This document shows positions 33,187 to 39,829 of a stretch of 39,829 nucleotides of DNA, piece by piece. The translations under genes and the position numbers were made by a program. The stretch is from an uncultured Methanobrevibacter sp. (GTDB taxonomy: Archaea > Methanobacteriota > Methanobacteria > Methanobacteriales > Methanobacteriaceae): the NCBI GenBank assembly GCA_902785855.1, contig CADAAJ010000005.1:1-39829 (forward strand), written 5' to 3'. Numbering within the stretch: the stretch's first letter is position 1; every line of letters starts with the position of its first letter. The notes beneath the pieces are model-generated. The model did not search any database, was not told where the DNA came from, and was given only the letters and a program-made list of their open reading frames with translations.

Positions 33187-35520
33187 TTAATCTTCAAGAA
33201 TTTTATAAAATTCACTTATAGCATTTTGATTATATTCTTTAAAATCTGAATTTAATGGTTTTACTTTACCTTCACTGAAATCAACCATTCCTTTTAAAAG
33301 ACCTTCTTTTGAGTTATCTACAATATGACCTGCATATTCACCCATTGCTTTTGTTGATGGAATATCTGTTGATATTATTGAAAGACCTAATGTGTTTGCT
33401 TCCATTAAAACCATTGGCCAGCCTTCATAATATGAAGACAGAATAAATAAGTCACATTTTTTTAATATAGGCATTGGATTTGAGATATTGGTAAGTAAAA
33501 CAATATTGTCTCTGCATTCAAGTGATTTTACAAATTCAAGTGTTTTATCATATAAATCACCGTAACCGCCAATAATAATGAGTTTTGCATCAGAATGTGT
33601 TTTATAAAACTCATTAAAAGCTTTAATTAAACGAATGTGGCCTTTTTCAGGTGAAAATCTGCCTATTGTGATGAATTTATAACCTTGTGAATCTAAAATA
33701 TCTAAATCACATGGCTTTTTAGAATTTTTCTCAATCTCTTCATAGTTATTTATATTGTGAACCAGTGAAATATTGTCATTATTTGTGAAATTTAAAACAG
33801 ATTCAAAAAGACTGTCTGAAACACAGACTACATCAGTTGCTTTACTGTATGCTTCTTTTAATATATTTGGATTCTGGTTGGATTTGCATTTAATTTCCTG
33901 AACCATGTCATTGTGACACCAGACAATACTTTTTTGATTTGAATTAACAAACATCAGTGTTTCATCATGATTATATCCGTCAAAGTCAATGACACATGAA
34001 AAATCAACACCCCCGAACTGTTTTTTAAAAGATCTTGAAAAGAGATTATGTAAAGACTCAGGACATTTCATATCATCTTTTGAGAGATAAAATTTATTAT
34101 AATCCAATTTTTCTCTGACAGTTGGTGTTAGATTAAATCTTATAGGTAATACTTCAACATTATCAGGAATTAGTTGAAAGATTTCTTCATGGTTTTCAAT
34201 TATATTTTCTTCCCACTGTTTAAATGTTATAAAAAAGTTATATTTGCTTCTGTCAACTTTATTTAAAAGATTAAAAAGTGCTGAAGCTATTCCGAATTTA
34301 TAAAGGGCACCTGCAAATATTAAAATATTTTTCTTATTATTTTTTACTTTCACAACTTTGCAGATATTTTTATTTAAAAATATATGTTCACAGATTCTTT
34401 TAGCTGCATCAGGATTGTCATATGTACAATACTTAGCTAAAAATTCACCATCATCATAGTTTTTATCTGTATTCATTTCATATATCAAATCATCAATGTT
34501 TTGAACTTTTGGAAATGGTAAATCTGATAGTGGAAAGTAAAATCCTCTGTAAGACATATAATCTGCTTCATCATAATTAAAAAGGATTATTTTTCTTTTT
34601 GTGTTTGCAAAATCAAAAAATACTGATGAATAATCAGTGATTAAAACATCTGCCATATTTAAAACATCATATATCTCATATTCTTCAGGAAATGGAATGA
34701 TATGATTAAATTTAGAAAAATCAATTCTTGATTCATTTAAAACATGAAGTTTTGCAAATAAAATCTGATTGTCTTTGAGTTTTTCATCAATTTGTGTGAG
34801 GTAAGTTTCAACATCATCTTTTTGACTTTCATTGTCCCTATCCATTAAAATACCGCGAAATGTTGGCATATAAACAAATATTTCCTTATCATCATAACCC
34901 AAATATGTTTTAAGTTTTGAAGGTGTGAAAAATACAGAATTTCTTGGATATCCTTCAAGGAGAATATCACCTGCATATATTTTCTCAATCATATATGAGT
35001 TCATCATCTTATCCATCATGTATTCATTTGGATATATGAGATAATCACTTGATAAAAATGGATGCTGGACATTACCTAAACGGTGTTCTTCAGCAGTATT
35101 GTCTTTTCCCATTACCTTAAGGGGAGTTCCGTGCCATGTATTTATAAAAATCTGACCCGGACGTTTAACATATTTCGGTCTGATTCCTGAGTCTGTAAAG
35201 ATATATTTTGCTTTTTCAAGAATTTGTGTTGCTTTTGCTTCACGTGTGATAATTTTATCGATTTTTAAATTGTAATTCTTTTTTAATTTTAAAAGTTTGG
35301 GTTTAACCTGTTTTTTTACATGAACATATATTTTTAAATCACCATAATTACCGCTTGAAAGTTCCTGAGTGATTCTTAAAATATTACCTGTAAAATCAAG
35401 TCCGTCACGGGATTCCAGATATACTAATTTTTCATCAATTTTTTTATTATAATAAGTATTATAAATCCATGAATTAATAGCACAATCCTTAAAATTACGT
35501 ATTTTAGATTTAAAACCCAT
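33187..35520 (-). CDS. TagF-like glycerophosphotransferase - GT-B glycosyltransferase fusion
   Basis: 777 residues. Residues about 35-385: CDP-glycerol glycerophosphotransferase domain (FTGNILRITQELSSGNYG, IFINTWHGTPLKVMG, EGYPRNSVFF, VLITDYSSVFFDFANTKR, and SYRGFYFPLSDLPFP). Residues about 395-777: family 4 GT-B domain (ILIFAGALYKFGIASAL, FITIGRFSPEKGHIRLIKAF, LFILSSYYEGWPMVLMEA with the E-x7-E pair). It could add a polyol phosphate and then a sugar, or the reverse, to one growing polymer. The start is the ATG at 35518-35520, with GTGAT at 35525-35529; the GTG at 35529 belongs to the binding site. Only 35 bases separate it from the preceding gene. Confidence 0.9.
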   Translation of the reverse strand: MGFKSKIRNFKDCAINSWIYNTYYNKKIDEKLVYLESRDGLDFTGNILRITQELSSGNYGDLKIYVHVKKQVKPKLLKLKKNYNLKIDKIITREAKATQILEKAKYIFTDSGIRPKYVKRPGQIFINTWHGTPLKVMGKDNTAEEHRLGNVQHPFLSSDYLIYPNEYMMDKMMNSYMIEKIYAGDILLEGYPRNSVFFTPSKLKTYLGYDDKEIFVYMPTFRGILMDRDNESQKDDVETYLTQIDEKLKDNQILFAKLHVLNESRIDFSKFNHIIPFPEEYEIYDVLNMADVLITDYSSVFFDFANTKRKIILFNYDEADYMSYRGFYFPLSDLPFPKVQNIDDLIYEMNTDKNYDDGEFLAKYCTYDNPDAAKRICEHIFLNKNICKVVKVKNNKKNILIFAGALYKFGIASALFNLLNKVDRSKYNFFITFKQWEENIIENHEEIFQLIPDNVEVLPIRFNLTPTVREKLDYNKFYLSKDDMKCPESLHNLFSRSFKKQFGGVDFSCVIDFDGYNHDETLMFVNSNQKSIVWCHNDMVQEIKCKSNQNPNILKEAYSKATDVVCVSDSLFESVLNFTNNDNISLVHNINNYEEIEKNSKKPCDLDILDSQGYKFITIGRFSPEKGHIRLIKAFNEFYKTHSDAKLIIIGGYGDLYDKTLEFVKSLECRDNIVLLTNISNPMPILKKCDLFILSSYYEGWPMVLMEANTLGLSIISTDIPSTKAMGEYAGHIVDNSKEGLLKGMVDFSEGKVKPLNSDFKEYNQNAISEFYKILED

Positions 35521-35542
35521 AAATATCACAAAAAAATAATAT

Positions 35543-35572
35543 TTGATAATGGCACTTAATATCCATCATCAA
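35543..35572 (-). terminator. Stop-enclosing hairpin after the Ig-like gene
   Basis: 10-bp arms (35543-35552 and 35563-35572) with one G-U pair in the transcript. The stop codon (35556-35558) is in the 10-base loop. The minus strand continues ATATTATTTTTTTG. Confidence 0.5.
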
Positions 35573-35942
35573 TTTTTAAAGAATTAATACCATGGTATTC
35601 TTTATTGAATAAAGTACCATTATAGTTTGTATGAATAGTGTAATTTCCATTATCAAATGCTGTTAACTTTATAGATGCTTTACCGTTACTGTCAGTAGTT
35701 ACACTATATTTATTTGCCCATCCTGAATCATCTAAAATTTTAACATCTATATTTTCTTTAGGATAGACATTTCCGTATTTATCGTTTAGTTGTATTACAA
35801 CAGAGTCTCCATTTTTTAAAGTTGAATTACTGAGAATGTCAACTTTGGTAATGTGAGAATTAGCTGAAATATAACCAAAAGCTATTATTGCTATAACTGC
35901 AATAACAATTATAACACTAATAATTGATTTTGAGCTTGCCAT
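35556..35942 (-). CDS. Membrane-anchored protein with one Ig-like (Big-type) domain
   Basis: 128 residues. One N-terminal hydrophobic helix (about 7-24) without an obvious cleavage site, then an Ig-like domain of about 95 residues: VDILSNSTLKNGDSVVIQLND, YPKENIDVKILDD, TDSNGKASIKLTAFDNGNYT. The DxxGKASI...GNYT pattern is that of bacterial Ig-like or carboxypeptidase-regulatory-like modules seen repeatedly in methanogen surface proteins. It would sit on the outer face. It follows the UspA gene by 12 bases (GGAGA before the ATG) and probably shares its transcript. Function unknown. Confidence 0.75.
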   Translation of the reverse strand: MASSKSIISVIIVIAVIAIIAFGYISANSHITKVDILSNSTLKNGDSVVIQLNDKYGNVYPKENIDVKILDDSGWANKYSVTTDSNGKASIKLTAFDNGNYTIHTNYNGTLFNKEYHGINSLKIDDGY

Positions 35943-35954
35943 TTTATAAATCTC

Positions 35955-36380
35955 CTAGTTATTGTGAACCAATAAAACATCAATTTCTGCTGTTTTTAAA
36001 ACTTTTTCAGCTACACTTCCAATAATAAATCTGTGAATTCCACTTTTACCTGAAGCTGAAATTACAATTAACTCAACACCTTCGCTTTCAGCAACTTCAT
36101 TAATGGTTTCTGCTGGAAAACCTGTTTTAACTATTGGAGTTACCTTGAGATTATCATCAAACTTAGCAACCATTTTCTCAACAGCTTCATGAGCTTCATT
36201 TAAAAGTCCTTCATTAACTTTTTTAACATTTTTTCTACTTTGAAATGCACTGGAAGTTAATTTACCGGCAACAGCCAAAATTATAATTTCCCCATCGTCT
36301 GCAATTAACTTAGTTACTCTGTCAACTTCCTGCTCAGCATAACCTGAACCGTCAGTAGGCAATAAAATTTTTTTATACAT
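35955..36380 (-). CDS. Universal stress protein (UspA family)
   Basis: 141 residues, a single Usp domain: YKKILLPTDGSGYAEQ with the nucleotide-binding Asp, VKTGFPAETI, and the loop ISASGKSGIHRFIIGSVAEKVL, which has the G-x2-G...GS pattern of ATP-binding Usp proteins. Such proteins modulate survival under stress by unknown means. The start is the ATG at 36378-36380, six bases after AGGTG; an ATG at 36389 would leave one base after the site. A 20-base palindrome lies upstream (36404-36423). Confidence 0.93.
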   Translation of the reverse strand: MYKKILLPTDGSGYAEQEVDRVTKLIADDGEIIILAVAGKLTSSAFQSRKNVKKVNEGLLNEAHEAVEKMVAKFDDNLKVTPIVKTGFPAETINEVAESEGVELIVISASGKSGIHRFIIGSVAEKVLKTAEIDVLLVHNN

Positions 36381-36403
36381 CACATGCACCTAAATATAAT
36401 ACG

Positions 36404-36423
36404 ATTCATAATAAATTATGAAT
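36404..36423. promoter_or_regulatory. Palindrome upstream of the UspA gene
   Basis: ATTCATAAT-aa-ATTATGAAT, perfect 9-bp arms, 24-43 bases before the UspA start. No T-run follows on the minus strand, so an operator is more likely than a terminator. Confidence 0.4.
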
Positions 36424-36434
36424 TAATTAATAAA

Positions 36435-36448
36435 AATAGTTAACTATT
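36435..36448 (-). terminator. Palindrome downstream of the peroxidase gene
   Basis: AATAGTTAACTATT, a perfect 14-base palindrome, followed on the minus strand by TTTATTAATT. It could end the peroxidase transcript or form part of the UspA control region. Confidence 0.3.
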
Positions 36449-36460
36449 AAAAATGAAGTA

Positions 36461-37000
36461 TTATAAAAGCTCTTCAATAGCTTTTTTAACATCCCCCAAA
36501 TCTTCAGTTGGTTCAAATCTTTGAACAACTTCACCCTGACGGTTAACTAAAAATTTAGTGAAATTCCATTTAATATCATTATTATCCTTATAATGTCTGT
36601 CCATAGCTTTTAAAACTATTTTTAATTTTGTAGCGCCTTTTCCAGTAATTTCTTTAAAAGGCTGTTCGTTTTTTAAGTATTCGAATAATGGATCTGCATT
36701 TTCACCATTTACATCAATTTTATCAAAAATTGTATATGGAACAAGCCATTTGCTTCTGCAGGTTTCGGTAATTTCTTCTGTTGAACCTGGTGCCTGTTTT
36801 CCAAATTGATTACATGGGAAATCCAATATTTCAAAACCTTTTTCATTGAATTCTGCATAAATTTCATTTAATTCCGTGTATTGAGGTGTGAACCCACATT
36901 TGGTTGCTGAATTAACGATTAATAATACTTTACCTTCGTATTCGCTTAAAGAAACTGTGTTTCCTTCGCCGTCTTTTACTTCAAAATCATATACTGACAT
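36461..37000 (-). CDS. Glutathione peroxidase family thiol peroxidase
   Basis: 179 residues, a complete GPx domain. Active-site residues are Cys35 (NSATKCGFTPQY), Gln65 (FPCNQFG), Trp145 and Asn146 (KWNFTKFLV). Cys81 (ITETCRSKW) is in the position of the resolving cysteine of thioredoxin-dependent GPx enzymes, so it probably reduces peroxides with thioredoxin rather than glutathione. A cysteine, not selenocysteine, is used. The enzyme is cytoplasmic, with no signal peptide. The family is mostly bacterial and eukaryotic, so gene transfer into a strict anaerobe is likely. GGAGG precedes the ATG; it is divergent from the CDF transporter. Confidence 0.94.
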   Translation of the reverse strand: MSVYDFEVKDGEGNTVSLSEYEGKVLLIVNSATKCGFTPQYTELNEIYAEFNEKGFEILDFPCNQFGKQAPGSTEEITETCRSKWLVPYTIFDKIDVNGENADPLFEYLKNEQPFKEITGKGATKLKIVLKAMDRHYKDNNDIKWNFTKFLVNRQGEVVQRFEPTEDLGDVKKAIEELL

Positions 37001-37079
37001 GAAAAATGCCTCCTTTTAAATTAATATTGTTGTGAATATATTTAAAATTTTATATTATATTAGTAAAAAATATAGGAAT

Positions 37080-38171
37080 ATGACAAGACAATCGAAAATA
37101 ATTAAAACCAGTATAATTGGTATTATTGTAAATCTTATATTAGTTGTCTTTAAGGCCGTTATTGGAATACTAACCAATTCCATAGCTATTACTTTGGATG
37201 CAGTAAATAACCTTACAGATGCTCTATCATCAATAATAACAATTATAGGTGTTAAACTTGCAAAAAAAGCACCTGATAAAAACCATCCATATGGCTATGG
37301 AAGAATTGAATATTTTTCATCTGTTATAATATCAGTTATTGTTTTATGGGCAGGTATTACAGCACTTACAGAATCAGCACCTAAAATTCTAAATCCGGAC
37401 GTAACATCATATTCAACAGTTTCACTTATAATAATTGCTGTTGCAGTTGTTGTCAAATTTGTTTTAGGCCAATATGTTAAACGTGTAGGTCAAGACATTA
37501 ACTCACAGGCACTTGTTGCATCCGGAAGCGATGCATTTTTCGATGCAATACTGTCTCTTTCCACATTAATTGCAGCTATAATATCAATATTTTTCCATAT
37601 ATCTCTTGAAGGAATTTTAGGAGTAATCATTTCCTTTGTAATTATAAAAGCAAGTATTGATATGTTAAGAGAAACACTTGACAGCATGATTGGTGCAAGA
37701 GTAGATTCCAAACTAAGCAGACAGATAAAAGATTCAATCTGTGAACTTAATGAAGTTTACGGTGCATATGATTTAAGTCTGCATAACTACGGACCTGAAG
37801 ATATGCAGGGCTCTGTTCATGTTGAAATTGATGATAATCTAAAAGCAATTGATATTCATGAACTGACACGTAAAATTACTCTTAAAATATATGATGAATT
37901 TTCAATTATACTTACAGTTGGAATCTATGCAAGAAACGATAAATACGAAGATATAAGACAGGATTTGGAAAAAATTGTTGAGAAAAATCCTGAAATTATT
38001 GAAATACATGGATTTATGGTTTATGAAGAGAAAAAAATTGCAACTTTTGATATAATTGTTGACTTTGACAGTGACCGGGAAAAAGTAAAAGAAAAAGTAT
38101 TATCTGAAATAACATCCAAGCATCCTCAATTTAAATATATTTTAATTGATGATTATGATGTTAGTGATTAA
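37080..38171 (+). CDS. Cation diffusion facilitator (CDF) metal transporter
   Basis: 363 residues. Five to six membrane helices in residues 8-210: IVNLILVVFKAVIGI, then the metal-site helix ITLDAVNNLTDALSS, the loop HPYGYGRIEYFSS, and a second site near ASGSDAFFDAILS. A cytoplasmic ferredoxin-like domain follows (about 215-290), and after it a second such segment (about 295-363), longer than the minimal CDF. It exports divalent metals such as Zn, Mn or Fe; which one is unknown. The ATG at 37080 is chosen because the frame upstream (to a GTG at 37032) runs through the TATA-like TTTATATTATAT at 37049-37060. The binding site is weak (ATAGGAAT). Confidence 0.92.
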   Translation: MTRQSKIIKTSIIGIIVNLILVVFKAVIGILTNSIAITLDAVNNLTDALSSIITIIGVKLAKKAPDKNHPYGYGRIEYFSSVIISVIVLWAGITALTESAPKILNPDVTSYSTVSLIIIAVAVVVKFVLGQYVKRVGQDINSQALVASGSDAFFDAILSLSTLIAAIISIFFHISLEGILGVIISFVIIKASIDMLRETLDSMIGARVDSKLSRQIKDSICELNEVYGAYDLSLHNYGPEDMQGSVHVEIDDNLKAIDIHELTRKITLKIYDEFSIILTVGIYARNDKYEDIRQDLEKIVEKNPEIIEIHGFMVYEEKKIATFDIIVDFDSDREKVKEKVLSEITSKHPQFKYILIDDYDVSD

Positions 38172-38215
38172 CTATATATCAAGATAGGATAAACATATAA
38201 TATGAGGTGATAAAT

Positions 38216-38566
38216 ATGACCAACAAAAATATTATTATCATTGTAATAGCTATTTTAGTTGTTGTTCTTGCATGTGTTGGATCTGCAATGTATCTTAACT
38301 CAAACGGCAATAATCAAAATAATACACAAACAAATGATACAAATGCTACTAATAACAACACAACAAGTGTTGATAATAAAACCGGAAATAACTCTCCAGT
38401 TTTAAACAATACTAACCAATCCGGAAACAATACCACTTATAAAGTATACAATCCTCAAAGCGATTCATATGTAACTGTTATTGGTGAAAAATTCGATGAT
38501 GAAGTTAAAAGATGGTATACTTATGATAAAGACGGTGTGAGATATTATAATACAAGAATTAAATAA
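38216..38566 (+). CDS. Small membrane-anchored protein with Asn/Thr-rich stalk
   Basis: 116 residues. One N-terminal hydrophobic helix (about 5-24), a stalk of about 50 residues rich in Asn, Thr and Ser (many N-x-T/S sites), then a compact end of about 40 residues (VYNPQSDSYVTVIGEKF, then RWYTYDKDGVRYYN). I do not recognise the family. The layout, anchor plus glycosylatable stalk plus small outer domain, resembles that of the proteins at 19247 and 35556. The start is the ATG at 38216, six bases after GAGGTG; the GTG at 38207 is part of that site. It follows the CDF gene by 44 bases and may be co-transcribed. Confidence 0.7.
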   Translation: MTNKNIIIIVIAILVVVLACVGSAMYLNSNGNNQNNTQTNDTNATNNNTTSVDNKTGNNSPVLNNTNQSGNNTTYKVYNPQSDSYVTVIGEKFDDEVKRWYTYDKDGVRYYNTRIK

Positions 38567-38576
38567 TTTAATTCTT
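38554..38576 (+). terminator. Hairpin terminator with the stop codon as its loop
   Basis: Perfect 10-bp arms (38554-38563 and 38567-38576, AAGAATTAAA/TTTAATTCTT). The three loop bases are exactly the stop codon TAA (38564-38566). TTCTTTTTTTTATTTTT follows on the plus strand. Confidence 0.7.
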
Positions 38577-38585
38577 TTCTTTTTT

Positions 38586-38882
38586 TTATTTTTGATTTAT
38601 CAAACCATTAACCAGATTATCCCTGTAAGATGTTTCATCTCTCAGGCTTTCAATGTGATGAATTATATTTAACTTTAAATCTTCAAGTTTGATTCGCATC
38701 TCCAAATCATTGAAATCAATCTGAAAGTGAAAAAGACATATTATATTCATATCATAGTTATATATTATCCAATCGCATCCATTCATATCTATAAGATGAG
38801 CTGACCATTTTGACATTATATTATTGATTTTAAAGCTAACTTCATCAACGTCAAAGTCCTCTTCAATGTGTTTTTCTATCAT
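38586..38882 (-). CDS. Small hypothetical protein, translationally coupled
   Basis: 98 residues, soluble, acidic, no membrane segment or known motif. It contains MSKWSAHLIDMNGCDWIIYN followed by a predicted beta-strand/helix pair (ICLFHFQIDFNDLEMRIKLEDLKLN). Its start overlaps the end of the zinc-ribbon/HExxH gene by 20 bases (ATG 38880-38882, GGTAG upstream), so the two are probably made together and may form a complex or toxin/immunity-like pair; this is only a suggestion from the overlap. I do not recognise the family. Confidence 0.65.
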   Translation of the reverse strand: MIEKHIEEDFDVDEVSFKINNIMSKWSAHLIDMNGCDWIIYNYDMNIICLFHFQIDFNDLEMRIKLEDLKLNIIHHIESLRDETSYRDNLVNGLINQK

Positions 38883-39829
38883 TTAATGCTACCTTTGATT
38901 CTCGAATACCCTCATAAATCATAAGCCACAATGCCCTGATAAAACCTTCTTCATTTAATTTTTGACAGTTTTCATATTGAAGCATTCCATAATTAGGTGA
39001 TTCTCTGCAGTCTTTTTCAAACTGGTCTTTAATTTCTTCACGTAAATCCTCATCAATAAAACTTTCAAGAATATTTTTAATAGATAGTGAGAAACTGTTT
39101 CCGATTGATTTTATTACTTCAATTTCATCATCACCAAACCTGTTTTCAAGATTTTTTTCAATATTGATAAATGATGAGTAGTCCTGATATCCGAAAACTG
39201 TAAAACGTCCCTCAACAGTATGTGCTGCATACTCATCAATCAGACAGACAAAGTCATCATATGAAAGTATAAATGTTGCAAGCTGGTTTAAATATTCATT
39301 TTTACTTGCATCAAGAATTTCAGCTATTATAGAAACTATTATTTCATGAATGAGAAAGTGTGAAAGTTCATGAATTAAAGTGGTGATTTTAAATGAATCT
39401 TTTTGTCTGTCATCGATAAAAATAGTGTTGTTTTCAAAGTATCCGAGTTGTTCGCCCTGTGATTTAAAATTAACACTAACAAATGATTTTGCAAATAGCA
39501 TTACTTTATCTGTTATTGACAATCCATATAATTCAATGTCATTTTCCCGAATAATGTTATCTAAGTTTTTAAGTGCATCACGTTTGATTTTAAGGATGAT
39601 TTTATTATAGTCTCTGCAGTTAAAGTTAAAGTCTTTTATTTTTTTTATGTTTTCATCTGAAAGCAGGTCTTTGAAATTATCATAGCAATTTGTTTTTTGT
39701 ATTATAAACTGAGGATTTGTTTTAATTTTGGAAATGTTTATTTTATCACTTTTCTTTTTAAGCACTTCAAGACAGTCAAAACAGATATTTTCTCCACCAT
39801 AATATTCTTTACCGCATTTAGGACAAATA
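38863..39829 (-). CDS. Zinc-ribbon protein with HExxH metallopeptidase-like motif (5' end cut by window edge)
   Basis: The frame stays open to the last base of the window, so the true start is to the right. The visible N-terminus is a zinc ribbon (CPKCGKEYYGGENICFDC, two CxxC pairs) encoded at 39771-39828, then a Lys-rich linker, then about 260 residues containing TTLIHELSHFLIHE. The HELSH corresponds to about 39358-39372 and is a typical HExxH zinc-peptidase motif. A downstream DEYAAHTVEGRF may supply a third metal ligand. No signal peptide is seen, so it is probably cytoplasmic. A GTG at 39763-39765 could be read as a start but would drop the zinc ribbon. Substrate unknown; SprT-like or ImmA/IrrE-like peptidases are possible comparisons. 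Confidence 0.72.
   Translation of the reverse strand, partial: ICPKCGKEYYGGENICFDCLEVLKKKSDKINISKIKTNPQFIIQKTNCYDNFKDLLSDENIKKIKDFNFNCRDYNKIILKIKRDALKNLDNIIRENDIELYGLSITDKVMLFAKSFVSVNFKSQGEQLGYFENNTIFIDDRQKDSFKITTLIHELSHFLIHEIIVSIIAEILDASKNEYLNQLATFILSYDDFVCLIDEYAAHTVEGRFTVFGYQDYSSFINIEKNLENRFGDDEIEVIKSIGNSFSLSIKNILESFIDEDLREEIKDQFEKDCRESPNYGMLQYENCQKLNEEGFIRALWLMIYEGIRESKVALNDRKTH

Noticed and set aside
38586-38882. Overlapping small gene as a toxin-antitoxin partner
   Set aside because: Overlap alone is not enough: neither protein matches a known toxin or antitoxin fold, so it is left as a hypothetical protein.
1-39829. CRISPR arrays, tRNA or rRNA genes, insertion sequences, phage genes
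   Set aside because: No regularly spaced repeats, no clover-leaf or rRNA-like GC-rich stretch, and no transposase or integrase motif was seen on either strand.

Overview
The window looks like chromosomal DNA of a Methanobrevibacter-type archaeon (a methanogen, probably gut or rumen associated). This is an inference from very AT-rich DNA, TATA-box promoters, GGTG/GGTGAT ribosome binding sites with ATG, GTG and TTG starts, a large adhesin-like protein made of a beta-helix plus DUF11 repeats, small zinc-ribbon/membrane proteins and UspA. No rRNA, tRNA, CRISPR array, insertion sequence or phage gene was seen.

Most of the window is a surface-glycan locus in two blocks. Block A (1-15816) holds a truncated family 2 glycosyltransferase (GT2), a large polytopic membrane protein, an operon of GT-B glycosyltransferase, polyprenyl-phosphate GT2, GtrA and acyltransferase 3, a divergent GT2, an operon of a methyltransferase-kinase-coiled-coil protein (WbdD-like architecture) with an RgpF-like protein, a second coiled-coil methyltransferase, and a GT2/UDP-sugar dehydrogenase operon. 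Block B (22568-35520) looks teichoic-acid-like: a TagF-like phosphotransferase fused to a GT-B domain, three tandem LicD paralogues, a GT2-TagF fusion, three further GT2 enzymes and one GT-B protein.

Between the blocks (15946-22496) lie a 1055-residue adhesin with a probable Cys-Gln thioester domain, a zinc-ribbon membrane protein, a winged-helix regulator with a palindrome over its promoter, and a polar amino-acid ABC transporter operon. The right end (35556-39829) is general physiology: an Ig-like membrane-anchored protein with UspA, a glutathione peroxidase homologue, a CDF metal transporter with a small membrane protein, and an operon whose first gene is a zinc-ribbon/HExxH protein cut by the window edge.

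A plausible joint role: the glycosyltransferases build a polymer on a lipid carrier, the TagF-like and LicD enzymes add phospho-linked units or substituents, the methyltransferases cap or decorate it, and GtrA and acyltransferase 3 add side-group modifications. No flippase, polymerase or ABC exporter for the polymer is present here. Two patterns cut across the window: inverted repeats that enclose or overlap the stop codon at most transcription-unit ends, and glycan enzymes ending in coiled coils, two of them with the same SWKITKP tail.
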